A stretch of 64,000 nucleotides of DNA from JBDKVA01 sp039679375 (GTDB lineage: Bacteria > Bacillota > Clostridia > Acetivibrionales > DTU013): the NCBI GenBank assembly GCA_039679375.1, contig JBDKVA010000020.1, positions 7,804-71,803 on the forward strand. Reading direction: 5' to 3'. Below, piece after piece: positions 41,450-51,490 of the stretch (position 1 is its first letter; every line of letters begins with the position of its first letter). Under the pieces are notes generated by a model. That model was not told where the DNA came from, made no database searches, and worked only from the letters and a program-made list of their open reading frames with translations. The position numbers and the translations under genes are program-made.

Positions 41450-43301
41450 TATATTCAACTCCTTTTGCCGGATTTGGTTCCATTGGAAGCATAATTTTTA
41501 CTGTTGTGCCTTTAGCGGTACTGCTGCTGATTTTCAGGCCGTATTCTTCTCCGAAGTAATATTTTAATCTTGCGTTTGCATTATAAAGGCCTAACTTTTC
41601 AGGAGTCATTCCGTGTCCTGCTTTTGCAGTTTTTTCAAGCAGCAGGTTTATTTCTGCCAATTCTTTTTCGCCGATGCCGACGCCATTATCGGAAATGTAA
41701 ATATAAAGCTTATTATCGTAAGTCTTGGCTGTTATTTTTATTTCTCCCTTGCCGCGTTTAGGTTCCAAACCATGGTAAAGGGCATTTTCTACAATTGGCT
41801 GAAGGGTAAGACGCAATATTTTGCAATTCAATACCTGCTTATCAATATCATAGCTTATCGAGAATTTGTCTGAAAACCGGAAGTGCTGAATGAACAAATA
41901 TTTCTGAACATGATCCAGTTCAAGCGAAAAATCTACAACGGGATTCGAGGTATTCAAATTATACCTGAAAATATCCGACAGGTTCTGAATCATTAGTGAG
42001 CCATGAGTAATATCGCCATGATCTACTACTGCTTTGATGGAAGTAAGCGTATTATACAGAAAATGAGGATTTATCTGATTCTGCAACGCATCAAGCTCTG
42101 CCTGTTTATGCAGCAGAGTAAGTTCATATTTATCCTTGATCAGAATCCTTATATTATCTACCATATTGTTGAAGGTTTGCCCGATGAGGCTTAGCTCATC
42201 TTTTCCCCTGACGGATATTTTTGTATCGAAATCTCCGCGCTGCAGGCGATAAAAGGAATCCATCAGGTGCTTCAGGGGAGATGTAATAAAGGAAGAAAAA
42301 ATAATGGAGAGAAGCAATGCCGCAACCAGAATAAAAATCAGCAGGGTCCTGCTGATCTCTTTCAAAAATTCGCTTTTTTTCTGCAATTCACTGACAGGAA
42401 GGAGCGAAATAACCTTCCAGCCATAATTGGAAGATTCGGAGAATGTAACAAGCATGTCCTGATCTCCAATTTTATAATTAAAGTAAGGAAAAGCGCTGGA
42501 ATGTGTTAATTCGTTAAGCTTGCCATACAAATCCGCGGAAAGCTCAGTGTTTGCGTATATTATATCTCCGGATTTGCCAAGAACAAGAAAAATTTCGTTT
42601 TGCTCAATCCCAACATCAGTAAACAATTGCTCGAACCGTGAGATATTCTGAGAAATGACCAGTACTCCGCAAAGCTTATTAATGGAACCGGTAATATCCA
42701 TTACTGCACGTGAAATGGAAATAACGGGTTCTTGAACACCGTGAATACTGTTTTTCGACATATAGGAATTTGTCTCATTTAAAAGTGGAAACCCCTCTAA
42801 TTTAATTGTTTCATGAAACCAGGCTTCATCCTGCACGTTTTGTATATTTAAGGCACTGGCCTGTTGAGCTATATAATACTTTATTTCACCTTTCATTGTA
42901 ATGAGTGCTACATTGTCAATTCTATCATTTCCGTGAAGTATGCTTTGCAAGTAATTACCTACGCGCCTGTAAGAATCCATATATTGCTTGTCTATATTAC
43001 CGGAGGTGGTCTCCAAAATATAGAGGATATCGCTGAGATTGGCATATACAGCCATAGATTGACGGCTTAGGTTATTTATGTTTTCATCTATGTTGTTAAT
43101 AATCTGTTTATTCAGGTTGACTTTATAATTTACCGAATCATTATGGACTGATAAAGCAGACATATTGTATGAAATTATACCGAACAGCAATATTGGCAGG
43201 AATGAAATAACGAGTAATGTTAAGAAAAGCTTATATTGTATTTTTTGGACAATATGTTCTTTTACCTTTTTAACAGTATAAGCCAAAAAAGAAGATATCA
43301 T
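41430..43301 (-). CDS. YesM-type sensor histidine kinase
   Basis: A 623-residue kinase with an N-terminal membrane helix (about 22-44), a large extracellular dCache-like sensor, a second helix (about 300-325), HAMP (SSFITSPLKHLMDSFYRLQRGDFDTKI), His_kinase motif LQNQINPHFLYNTLTSIKAVVDHG, and HATPase DNGVGIGEKELA. This class senses extracellular oligosaccharides or binding proteins in Firmicutes glycan loci. It is co-transcribed with yesN-like gene. A TTGATT-16-TATAAT promoter precedes it. Confidence 0.88.
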   Translation of the reverse strand: MISSFLAYTVKKVKEHIVQKIQYKLFLTLLVISFLPILLFGIISYNMSALSVHNDSVNYKVNLNKQIINNIDENINNLSRQSMAVYANLSDILYILETTSGNIDKQYMDSYRRVGNYLQSILHGNDRIDNVALITMKGEIKYYIAQQASALNIQNVQDEAWFHETIKLEGFPLLNETNSYMSKNSIHGVQEPVISISRAVMDITGSINKLCGVLVISQNISRFEQLFTDVGIEQNEIFLVLGKSGDIIYANTELSADLYGKLNELTHSSAFPYFNYKIGDQDMLVTFSESSNYGWKVISLLPVSELQKKSEFLKEISRTLLIFILVAALLLSIIFSSFITSPLKHLMDSFYRLQRGDFDTKISVRGKDELSLIGQTFNNMVDNIRILIKDKYELTLLHKQAELDALQNQINPHFLYNTLTSIKAVVDHGDITHGSLMIQNLSDIFRYNLNTSNPVVDFSLELDHVQKYLFIQHFRFSDKFSISYDIDKQVLNCKILRLTLQPIVENALYHGLEPKRGKGEIKITAKTYDNKLYIYISDNGVGIGEKELAEINLLLEKTAKAGHGMTPEKLGLYNANARLKYYFGEEYGLKISSSTAKGTTVKIMLPMEPNPAKGVEYIEGSDC

Positions 43302-43330
43302 TGTATACCTCCTATTGTTCTTACATTAAC

Positions 43331-43358
43331 ATTATACTATTCATTGCATCCAAATCAA
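43331..43358 (-). promoter_or_regulatory. promoter of the yesMN-like pair
   Basis: On the minus strand TTGATT (43358-43353) is followed after 16 bp by TATAAT (43336-43331), 30 bp before the kinase start. Confidence 0.6.
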
Positions 43359-43514
43359 TAAATTTATCAGCTAAAAGAATATTGGATAGAAAAATGCACT
43401 TTTTGACATGAATTTACTCCTTTTTCCCTATTGCAGTATAATGCTATGATAATTATGTAATGGCCGTTACTTATTTTAGGTTTTGATTCAATAATAAAAG
43501 GAGGTTAACGAAAA

Positions 43515-44873
43515 ATGGCTAAAAGGATTTTATGCATTTTTGCTGCTCTATTAATGACGGTTACTATGCTTGCGGGATGTGCGCAAGAGAAGGATACTGA
43601 CGCCGATCAAAAACCCGATTCTTCAGTGCAAGCATCAGCAACACCTCAGGCAGCAACACCCCAGGCTTCGGCAGCACCGGAAAATGTAGCCATAACCTAT
43701 GCAACATGGATGAGCAAAGGGGAGGACAATCCCGTACTGGAAGGCTTCATGAAGGAAAATCCCAATATTACGGTCAAAGCCGAGGTATTTGACGGCAATA
43801 AATATGATGAACTAATGAAAACACGGATACTGTCCGGAGATGCTCCCGATGTCTACCTGCAATTGGACAGGTATTTCGACGCCTACGTTGCAGAAGGCTG
43901 GCTTATGGATGTTACAGATATGGAAGGTTCAAAATGGATAAAGGGTTCCAAAGCTTTAACGGAACGGTATTCAAAGGATGGAAAGCTGTATGGCACAATG
44001 CTTGACGTCAGTTTTCAAATGTATCCCGTATATTACAACAAGAAATACTTTGATAAATTGGGTATTAAAGCGCCGACCACCCTTGACGAATTCTACGGGA
44101 TTTGCGAAACCATCAAAAAGGACGGAGCAGATCCGGTTGTGTTCGGCGGAGCGGATGCATGGACGATTAATATGTTTTCAAGCAACATATATCAGCCCGA
44201 TGCTTTTGCCAGGTATGGCCTGTTCGAGAACTCCATTGCGGACGGGAAGATAAAATACTCCGACGTATGCAAGCCGATCTTCGAGATGCTGGAAAAAATG
44301 GTTAAACAGGGATATGTGGGCAAGGCGTCCGCAACCTTGAAATATGACCAGTCTGTGCAGTATTTTGTAGACGGTAAAGCTGCAATGATATTACAGGGTG
44401 TTTGGTTCCCGAGCCTTGATGCGGTAAAGAATGCCGCCAATCTTGAGCTGGCTGCTTTTGCATTGCCTGTTACCAAGGCATCGGACGGCAGGACACATAT
44501 TCTGGCGGCAGGAAACAGAGTACTGGTCATGAATTCAAGCACTAAGAAGAAAGAAGCATCTGAAAAATTTTATAACTACTTCATGAAAAAAGAAGTAATA
44601 GAAAAATATCTGACAGATCAATCGGGTATAACAAACCTGCCCGGTATCGAAGTTGATATGAATCCTGTATTAAAAGCATTTTTTGGACCTCTTTCAGACG
44701 AGACAAAATATGCAATCGAATTTAAAATGGGAGATTATATAATGCCGACCATTGTGGATACGACCCGCAGAGAAGCATTGCAGAACATGCTTGCAGGTTC
44801 TGCAGCCAGGGATGAATTGACCAGGATCGATACGGCATATGAAAGCAATAAGGATCAGGTCAAGAAAAAGTAG
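43515..44873 (+). CDS. ABC sugar transporter substrate-binding lipoprotein
   Basis: A 452-residue family-1 extracellular solute-binding protein. The signal ends in a lipobox, TMLAGC with C22 for lipidation, followed by a low-complexity Gln/Ala/Pro linker (about 29-55). Mature domain: ITYATWMSKGEDNPVLEGFMKENPNI and ILAAGNRVLVMNSS are typical of oligosaccharide-binding proteins. It delivers a sugar to the permeases that follow. Upstream are AAAGGAGG and a TATAAT at about 43437, probably activated by the YesN-like protein. Confidence 0.9.
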   Translation: MAKRILCIFAALLMTVTMLAGCAQEKDTDADQKPDSSVQASATPQAATPQASAAPENVAITYATWMSKGEDNPVLEGFMKENPNITVKAEVFDGNKYDELMKTRILSGDAPDVYLQLDRYFDAYVAEGWLMDVTDMEGSKWIKGSKALTERYSKDGKLYGTMLDVSFQMYPVYYNKKYFDKLGIKAPTTLDEFYGICETIKKDGADPVVFGGADAWTINMFSSNIYQPDAFARYGLFENSIADGKIKYSDVCKPIFEMLEKMVKQGYVGKASATLKYDQSVQYFVDGKAAMILQGVWFPSLDAVKNAANLELAAFALPVTKASDGRTHILAAGNRVLVMNSSTKKKEASEKFYNYFMKKEVIEKYLTDQSGITNLPGIEVDMNPVLKAFFGPLSDETKYAIEFKMGDYIMPTIVDTTRREALQNMLAGSAARDELTRIDTAYESNKDQVKKK

Positions 44874-44891
44874 CACATTTAAAAAAACGGC

Positions 44892-44927
44892 AGTCCGGAG
44901 AGAGCCAGTCTTACTGGGCTCTCCGGA
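44892..44927 (+). other. strong hairpin between binding-protein and permease genes
   Basis: GTCCGGAGAG and CTCTCCGGAC arms pair around a short loop in the 84-bp gap. There is no T-run, so it is more likely an mRNA-processing or stabilising hairpin that keeps the binding-protein message abundant than a full terminator. Confidence 0.5.
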
Positions 44928-44957
44928 CCACAGCTTTCAGAGGGAGAGGAGAATACA

Positions 44958-45839
44958 ATGACGCTGGCAAGAAAGGAGAAGTATAAATCACTTATTGCTG
45001 CCGTACCTGCTATTGCTTTATTTACAATATTTGTTTATTACCCTTTGATTATGACAATAAGATATTCCTTAACCGATTGGAACGGGTACAGTGCAAATTA
45101 CAATTTTGTCGGACTGAAAAACTTTCTTGCAGTTTTCCGTGATACAAAATTTTTTCAAAGCTTTAAAAATACGATATATTTTTCTGCCGTGTCGGCTATT
45201 GCAGGAACTATTTTGCAGTTTTCCCTTGCATTAATCCTGCATGGAAGCTTAAAGGGGCGAAATGCTCTCAAAGCCATTTTCTATATACCGTCTGTCATAA
45301 GCATGATGATTGTTGCGCTGACCTGGAGGCAGATTTTACAGTATAACGGAATCATCAATGAATTAATGAAAACGCTGGGGTTGGGGAAATACATTATTGA
45401 TTGGATCGGTGATCCTAAAGTAGCTATGAATGCTCTCATAGCCGTTAACACGTGGCAATATCTCGGAACCGGTATAATCATTTTCTTGGCCGGGTTGAGC
45501 AGCATACCGCAGCAGATATACGAAGCATCCGACCTGGATGGAGCAAGCGGCTTTGCAAGGTTCCGGCATATCACGCTGCCTCTTGTCATGCCATCTGTTA
45601 CCATTGTGGGATTTATGGCAATAACCGGTACATTGAAGCAATTTTCCCTTTCCTATGTGCTTACCAATGGAGGCCCTTTAGGCTCTACCAGAGTTTTAGC
45701 CCTTCACATTTATGAAACCGCATTTGCTAATGAACGCTTTGGAATAGCCAGTGCCATAGGATTTATGTTTTTCCTGTTTATAGCCTTTTGTTCAATAATA
45801 CAGTTGAAATTTACAAGAAAAAGAGAAGTGGAGTATTAG
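44958..45839 (+). CDS. ABC sugar permease, UgpA/LplB-like
   Basis: A 293-residue permease with six membrane helices. The EAA loop, EASDLDGASGFARFRHITLPLVMPS, contacts an ATPase. The N-terminus (KSLIAAVPAIALFTIFVYYPLIMTIRYSLTDW) is standard for carbohydrate uptake permeases of the MalF type. No ATPase gene is in the window, so a shared MsmK-like ATPase elsewhere is implied. It directly abuts the next permease gene. Confidence 0.9.
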   Translation: MTLARKEKYKSLIAAVPAIALFTIFVYYPLIMTIRYSLTDWNGYSANYNFVGLKNFLAVFRDTKFFQSFKNTIYFSAVSAIAGTILQFSLALILHGSLKGRNALKAIFYIPSVISMMIVALTWRQILQYNGIINELMKTLGLGKYIIDWIGDPKVAMNALIAVNTWQYLGTGIIIFLAGLSSIPQQIYEASDLDGASGFARFRHITLPLVMPSVTIVGFMAITGTLKQFSLSYVLTNGGPLGSTRVLALHIYETAFANERFGIASAIGFMFFLFIAFCSIIQLKFTRKREVEY

Positions 45840-46667
45840 ATGAAAAACAGAGTTAATTCCACAACCGTATTGAAGTATCTTTATATTTATATATTAGCTG
45901 TATTAGTTACTATACCGATCATCAATGTTGCATTATGCGCTTTTAAAACTAATGAGGAAATCAACCGGGTAATCTCTTTGCCATCAAGCTTCTATCTTGA
46001 TAATTTTGTGACAGTTTTTCAAAACAAAAATGCAATGTGGGGTATATTAAATTCTTTAATCATTACAGCAGCGTCATTGCTTATTGTTGTCATTCTTTCC
46101 TCTATTGCTTCATATGGGATTGCAAGAAGGAGAGAGGCTGTATTTGGATTTATATTCCTGTATTTCCTCAGTGCAATGATGATACCTGCTGTCGTGAACA
46201 CAGTTTCTCTTTACACGCTGCTGAACAGGCTGGACATGATTGATAAGCGAACCGGCCTGATACTGATCTATTCTGCGCAGTCCATTCCGATGGGAGTTCT
46301 TATGTATGCCGGCTTTATTAAAACCGTACCGCGCGAACTGGATGAAGCGGCTATTATTGATGGATGCGGATATATCCGCCGTTTTTTAAAAGTTATTTTG
46401 CCATTATTAAAACCGACTATCACTGCGCAAGTTGTCATCTCTTCTCTAAGTATATGGAATGATTTCTTTTTACCGTTGTTGTTCATCCGTGATTCAACAA
46501 AAAAACCACTGACTCTGGCGGTATATACGTTTACGAGCGAGCATTCGGCAGATTGGGGAGGCATTTATGCCATGCTGGTCGTTGCGATTTTACCGCCTGT
46601 CATAATATTCCTGTCAGGACAAAAATATTTCTATCAGGGGATAAGTACAGGTGCATTGAAAGGGTAA
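45840..46667 (+). CDS. ABC sugar permease, UgpE/MalG-like
   Basis: A 275-residue partner permease with six helices and EAA motif DEAAIIDGCGYIRRFLKVILPLLKP. It starts right after the preceding stop (TAGATG), with AAGTGGAG in the upstream gene as ribosome site, so the permeases are translationally coupled. Together with 43515 and 44958 it forms an oligosaccharide importer. Confidence 0.9.
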   Translation: MKNRVNSTTVLKYLYIYILAVLVTIPIINVALCAFKTNEEINRVISLPSSFYLDNFVTVFQNKNAMWGILNSLIITAASLLIVVILSSIASYGIARRREAVFGFIFLYFLSAMMIPAVVNTVSLYTLLNRLDMIDKRTGLILIYSAQSIPMGVLMYAGFIKTVPRELDEAAIIDGCGYIRRFLKVILPLLKPTITAQVVISSLSIWNDFFLPLLFIRDSTKKPLTLAVYTFTSEHSADWGGIYAMLVVAILPPVIIFLSGQKYFYQGISTGALKG

Positions 46668-46700
46668 ATGCGAGGCGAAATTGGAAACGGAGGAGTTAAC

Positions 46701-49700
46701 ATGAAAAAACTATTTATGTTTATCGTAATTTCCTTTGGATTATTTTTATCACTTACCTGCGCTGCTTCTGCAAGTCAAATGAATTATGTAAAAGATGTTG
46801 CGGTCGATAATACTGTTTTATATTGGAACACGGCAGGATGGGACCGCTCAAAGCTTATCACATACGGAAATTATCAGTATACCGCTTACTGGGACTCGGA
46901 TTACAAGCTGGTACTGGCCAGAAGGAATTTGACCAATGATGAGATACAGACTGTAAAATTCAACGATGAGCTTCCTGATACCTATTATGATGTAGGATTG
47001 ACTCAACGTGATAATAGCCATAGAAATACGGCTATCGGAATAAGTCCGTCAAATGGAAGGCTGCACATCTCTTTTAATCATCATGCCGATATTAATAAAT
47101 ACAAAGTATCATCGGAAAATTTCATTACAAATCCTCCTGCTACAATCTCTGCTTCCGATTTTGGCGCTACAGTTAATATTCTTGGCGATTTGGATGAGAT
47201 TACCTATCCACGGTTTTTCAACGATAAAAACGATAAATTGTATTTTGCTTTCCGGAATGGATGGTGTGCAGGTGATGCCGATCATTATTTATTTAAATAT
47301 GACTCCGTCAGCAATACGTGGTCTCCCGTGGCCGGCACCGGAATGGTTATTTCCAGGGGGGTGACTCCGCCGGATCCCGAAGTTAACTACAGTGCATACG
47401 AACATGATTATATCTTTGATTCAACAGGCTTTGCTGATGCTCCGGGCCGCTTGCATGTAACCTGGACATGGAGAGACATATATAATGAACGGCAGTGGGA
47501 TACGGGGCTTAATTATATGTACAGCGATGATGGGGGTGTTACATGGTACAATAATGCGGGTACGAAGATCGCCGATCTGAATGCATCCGATCCCGTTCAA
47601 ATCGACGATCCCGGATTAGTTGCCGTATCAGCGCCTCAGGGGTCCTGGATAATAAATAACGGGGGGCTGGTGCTTGATTCCAATAATCAGCCGCATGTTT
47701 TCACAGCGCGTTCAACGGTACTGACAGTAAACGAATATGAAACAAATATGCATAATATCCATTACTGGCGTAATAATGCCACCGGAATATGGAACTCCCA
47801 ATATATGGAGGACACAGCGGAGCCGATATGTTCGTGGCGGACAAGAGGCGATATCGCAATGGACAGCAATGACGATATTTATGCATATAGCCTCTATAAA
47901 GGCGTACTTTATATTTTTCAAGCGCTGGCTTCGGAAAATTGGGGAAATTGGAGGATGTATGCAATATCGGAAGCTTTTATGTCAGGTGACGGAATGAAAT
48001 ATGATACATACAGATGGAAGGAATCCGGCGTCCTGTCCATTCCGATATTGGATAAGAGCGGCTCCGGAGGTACCAAATACGTTATAAAAGAATATCAGAT
48101 CGGCACTGCAGCTATTCCTCCTGTGCCCAAGCAGCTTCTGCCCCTCAGAGAGGCAGGGAAAATAATTGTGAGGTGGGATGTTACCCAGAGGGCGGACCGG
48201 TATGATGTTTACCGCAGAATGTCTTCAGAAAGCGTATTCACAAAGATCGCCACGGTAAATACAAAAAGTTTGCGCAGCAGCTATACTGATACTGCGATCA
48301 ATGACGCACAGATATATTATTATAAAATAAAGTCAATAAACGAGGCCGGCGAGAGCCAATTCTCCGATTATGAACCGGTGGTTGCTCCTCTTAATGCAAA
48401 TAATCCATTAAAGGTCTATCTGAGAATGGATGAGCCGTTTGAAGAGGTTGCAGAAGATTATTCCGGCAACGGTAATGATGGTATGCCAGTAAACAGCCCC
48501 GGCTGGAAAACGGGAATAATGGGATATGCCATTGAATTTAGCGGTAAAAATTATTTGGAGATCAACGACAGCAGTACCTTGGATGGCATGAGCACGCTTA
48601 CAGTTTCTGCATGGGTTAACATTTCGCAATTGCCGTCGGCCGGACAGGAATATGTTGTTATCGGGAAGGATTCATCTTCATCACAGGCATCCTACCGGTT
48701 GACAGTCAACGCTTCAGGAACAGGGCATTTTGTTGTTAATACGGGCGGCAATTTTTACAGCCCGGGAACGCGGGCAAATTATACAACAGTTCTTTCCACC
48801 GGCACATGGTACCATATTACAGGTACATACGACGGAACAACGGTTAAGGTGTACGTAAATGGCATACTTGAGGGTATGGGTTCGCAGAATATCTCAGGGA
48901 ACATATTCAACGGCACTTCAAAGCTAAGAATAGGTGAATCGGCCAGTGAAGTATCCAGTTTGGTACCTTTAAAGGGTAAAATAGACGAAACAAGAATATA
49001 CAGTAAGGCACTGGACCCCGTAGAGATCACCGAGCTTTATAAAGCTGCCGTATCCGGCAGCGATAACCTCAAAGGGTTATGGAAGATGGATGAATGGGAC
49101 GGTGTAAGCGTCTTTGACAGCTCTCCATCCGGTATAAACAGTGGAATCGTGCTTGGGGGGGCAACACGGGTAAAAGGCCAAAAAGGCAGATGCATCCGGC
49201 TGGATGGTATTAATGACTATGTTGAAATACCGCACAACAGCTCGCTCGACGGTATGGATACCCTTACGGTCTCTGTTTTATTCAAGCTTGAACAACTGCC
49301 CCAGGCATCAACAACTTATGTTATTGCAGGGAAGGATAAAACACAGGATTCAGCGTCCTACAGACTGGCTGTAAATTCATCGGGAACAGGACATTTTGTT
49401 GTCAGCACCGAAGACAACATCTGGTATACCGAAGGCACCGAGGCTGATTTTACAACACCGCTGTCTCCCGGCAGCTGGTATCAGCTTGTGGGCACATATG
49501 ACGGAACAACAGTGAAGGTGTATGTTAACGGTGTTTTGGGAGGAACCGGTACACAGCCGATTTCAGGGCATATCATAAACGGAAGCTCACCCGTGATTCT
49601 GGGTGATTCAGCTGCTTCGGCAACGGATCTGGTTCCCGTTAACGGATATATCGATGAAACAAGAATTTATAATAAAGCGTTAACGCCTGCTGAGATCAGT

Positions 49701-50384
49701 GCGCTTTACAGCACTGCCATGAGTGAGACGGATACTCTCAAAGCTCATTGGAAGATGGATGAATCAAGCGGATGTTCGGTTGCCGACAGCTCCGCCTCCG
49801 GGCTGAACGGCGGGATAATATACTATGGGGCGGGACGTGCGGCAGGTGTCGATGGCAACTGCATTAATCTGGACGGTACAAACGATTATGTTGAGATGCC
49901 CGACAGCAGCGCATTGAACGGCATGAGTTCCTTAACCGTTTCCGCCTGGGTAAACCTTGACCAGCTTCCCCAGTCTCCGCAATATTATGTTATTGTGGGA
50001 AAGGATGAAACGGGAAGCGAGGCGTCTTACAGGCTGGCTGTCAATTCATCGGGAACGGGGCATTTTGTGGTCTCTACCGAAAATAATTACTGGTACAGTG
50101 CGGGGACCAAGGCAAATTTCACAACCGCCCTGTCTCCCGGCACATGGTACCATATAGTCGGAACCTATGACGGAACAACAGTGAAGGTATATGTAAACGG
50201 AGTTTTAAGGGGAACCGGCACATCGTCGATTTCAGGGAATATTATCAATGGAGCCTGCCGGCTGAGGATCGGATATAAACCGGAAGGTGATTTTGCATAT
50301 CTGGATGGAAAGGTTGATGATGTGAGGGTGTACAGCAGGGCATTAAACGCGGCGGAAGTGCAGAATCTGTACCAGTCATACTGA
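46701..50384 (+). CDS. secreted BNR-repeat protein with FN3 and three LamG domains
   Basis: A 1227-residue exported protein. Signal peptide: MKKLFMFIVISFGLFLSLTCAASAS. Residues about 30-465 form a BNR_4-type beta-propeller (HRNTAIGISPSNGRLHISFNHHAD, GGLVLDSNNQPHVF), as found in ulvan and other polysaccharide lyases and sialidase-like enzymes. Residues about 472-563 form a fibronectin-III domain. Then come three LamG/concanavalin-type modules starting near 570, 790 and 1012, each with a W(K/R)MDE-type start, GTGHFVV(N/S)T and GTYDGTTVKVYVNG. Start 46701 is chosen for the signal peptide and GGAGGAG. No anchor motif is visible. It likely binds and cleaves an extracellular glycan. Confidence 0.85.
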   Translation: MKKLFMFIVISFGLFLSLTCAASASQMNYVKDVAVDNTVLYWNTAGWDRSKLITYGNYQYTAYWDSDYKLVLARRNLTNDEIQTVKFNDELPDTYYDVGLTQRDNSHRNTAIGISPSNGRLHISFNHHADINKYKVSSENFITNPPATISASDFGATVNILGDLDEITYPRFFNDKNDKLYFAFRNGWCAGDADHYLFKYDSVSNTWSPVAGTGMVISRGVTPPDPEVNYSAYEHDYIFDSTGFADAPGRLHVTWTWRDIYNERQWDTGLNYMYSDDGGVTWYNNAGTKIADLNASDPVQIDDPGLVAVSAPQGSWIINNGGLVLDSNNQPHVFTARSTVLTVNEYETNMHNIHYWRNNATGIWNSQYMEDTAEPICSWRTRGDIAMDSNDDIYAYSLYKGVLYIFQALASENWGNWRMYAISEAFMSGDGMKYDTYRWKESGVLSIPILDKSGSGGTKYVIKEYQIGTAAIPPVPKQLLPLREAGKIIVRWDVTQRADRYDVYRRMSSESVFTKIATVNTKSLRSSYTDTAINDAQIYYYKIKSINEAGESQFSDYEPVVAPLNANNPLKVYLRMDEPFEEVAEDYSGNGNDGMPVNSPGWKTGIMGYAIEFSGKNYLEINDSSTLDGMSTLTVSAWVNISQLPSAGQEYVVIGKDSSSSQASYRLTVNASGTGHFVVNTGGNFYSPGTRANYTTVLSTGTWYHITGTYDGTTVKVYVNGILEGMGSQNISGNIFNGTSKLRIGESASEVSSLVPLKGKIDETRIYSKALDPVEITELYKAAVSGSDNLKGLWKMDEWDGVSVFDSSPSGINSGIVLGGATRVKGQKGRCIRLDGINDYVEIPHNSSLDGMDTLTVSVLFKLEQLPQASTTYVIAGKDKTQDSASYRLAVNSSGTGHFVVSTEDNIWYTEGTEADFTTPLSPGSWYQLVGTYDGTTVKVYVNGVLGGTGTQPISGHIINGSSPVILGDSAASATDLVPVNGYIDETRIYNKALTPAEISALYSTAMSETDTLKAHWKMDESSGCSVADSSASGLNGGIIYYGAGRAAGVDGNCINLDGTNDYVEMPDSSALNGMSSLTVSAWVNLDQLPQSPQYYVIVGKDETGSEASYRLAVNSSGTGHFVVSTENNYWYSAGTKANFTTALSPGTWYHIVGTYDGTTVKVYVNGVLRGTGTSSISGNIINGACRLRIGYKPEGDFAYLDGKVDDVRVYSRALNAAEVQNLYQSY

Positions 50385-50417
50385 AAGCCTTTCGATACAG
50401 CACAATATATTAGTGAG

Positions 50418-51476
50418 ATGATTTGCTTGCGTAAAGATGACAAACTTAATATTTGCCTTGTCGGATGCGGCGGAATGGCTGCTTTATACAGACACAGGTA
50501 TACGCAAATACCCTGCGCACAGATGTATATGGTGATAGATACCGATGAGGTTTCAGCAAGAAATGCTGCACTGGAGCTGCACGCAATACGCTGGAGTACT
50601 GATTTTAATGATGCACTTTCTTCAGAGGTTGATATTATCGATATCAGTACGCCGAATTATCTGCATGGACAGCAGGCAGTAGCAGCTTTGTTCTCAGGGA
50701 AGCACGTCCTGCTGCAAAAACCCATAGCGCCTACAGTAACAGAGGCGGAAGAAATTGTAGATGCCGGTCGCAGGAACAATAAACAGGTTGGCATATATAT
50801 GAGCATGCTGGATAATCCCATATATCACGAAATAAAAAAAGTAGTTGAAAAAGGGCTCCTGGGTAGAATTACAAGCCTACATTGCCGAGGAGCACACAGG
50901 GGAGGTTTGAGTATGCCCGAGGGAAGCTGGAGGAATTCCGTGGAAAAAACCGGAGGAGGATCCTTTATTCAGCTTGCCGTCCATCAGATCAACATGGCAC
51001 AGCTTATAGCAGGAGATAAGATATCCAGAGTTGCTGCCTTCAGTAAAAATATGATGTGTGCCAATATCGGCGGCGACGATGTTACCTCTGCCTGCTGTGA
51101 GTTCGAAGGCGGAATCCAGGGCGTACTTGAATCGGCATATTGCGCCGACCAGAATATACTGTCTATTTACGGTTCCGGCGGCTTTATCAGTGTTTATAAT
51201 GACTCAATTGTCCAAATAAAGATGGATGAACCGTATTATGGTGAGATCATACGTTATGACCATCCGGGCGGGATTAAATTTATAAGCGGGCTTTCCTGCA
51301 TTGAGCTGTATAAAAGTGATAATCCCTATGACCAGCATATAGCTTTTGTGAAAGCGATCATGCAGGGAAGTGCGGTGCCTGTCCCTGCCGACACTGGATT
51401 GTACGACCTCAGAATTGTGAAAGCCGTATATAAATCGGCTTGTGAAAACCGGTTCGTCAGCGTAAGTGAGATTTGA
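50418..51476 (+). CDS. Gfo/Idh/MocA-family oxidoreductase
   Basis: A 352-residue NAD(P)-dependent dehydrogenase. Rossmann start NICLVGCGGMAALYRHRY (about residues 11-28), the DISTPNYLHGQQAVAALFSGKHVLLQKPIAPT motif with the catalytic lysine of the EKP-type segment (here QKP), and a C-terminal alpha/beta domain. The family oxidises sugars or sugar derivatives. In this position it probably processes the imported sugar together with the isomerase 14 bp downstream. Confidence 0.87.
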   Translation: MICLRKDDKLNICLVGCGGMAALYRHRYTQIPCAQMYMVIDTDEVSARNAALELHAIRWSTDFNDALSSEVDIIDISTPNYLHGQQAVAALFSGKHVLLQKPIAPTVTEAEEIVDAGRRNNKQVGIYMSMLDNPIYHEIKKVVEKGLLGRITSLHCRGAHRGGLSMPEGSWRNSVEKTGGGSFIQLAVHQINMAQLIAGDKISRVAAFSKNMMCANIGGDDVTSACCEFEGGIQGVLESAYCADQNILSIYGSGGFISVYNDSIVQIKMDEPYYGEIIRYDHPGGIKFISGLSCIELYKSDNPYDQHIAFVKAIMQGSAVPVPADTGLYDLRIVKAVYKSACENRFVSVSEI

Positions 51477-51490
51477 TTGCGGGCGGGTGA

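Noticed and set aside
48410..50384. Repeated DNA in the LamG region as a CRISPR or tandem repeat array
   Set aside because: The repeats are diverged protein modules of about 220 residues, not spaced short repeats.
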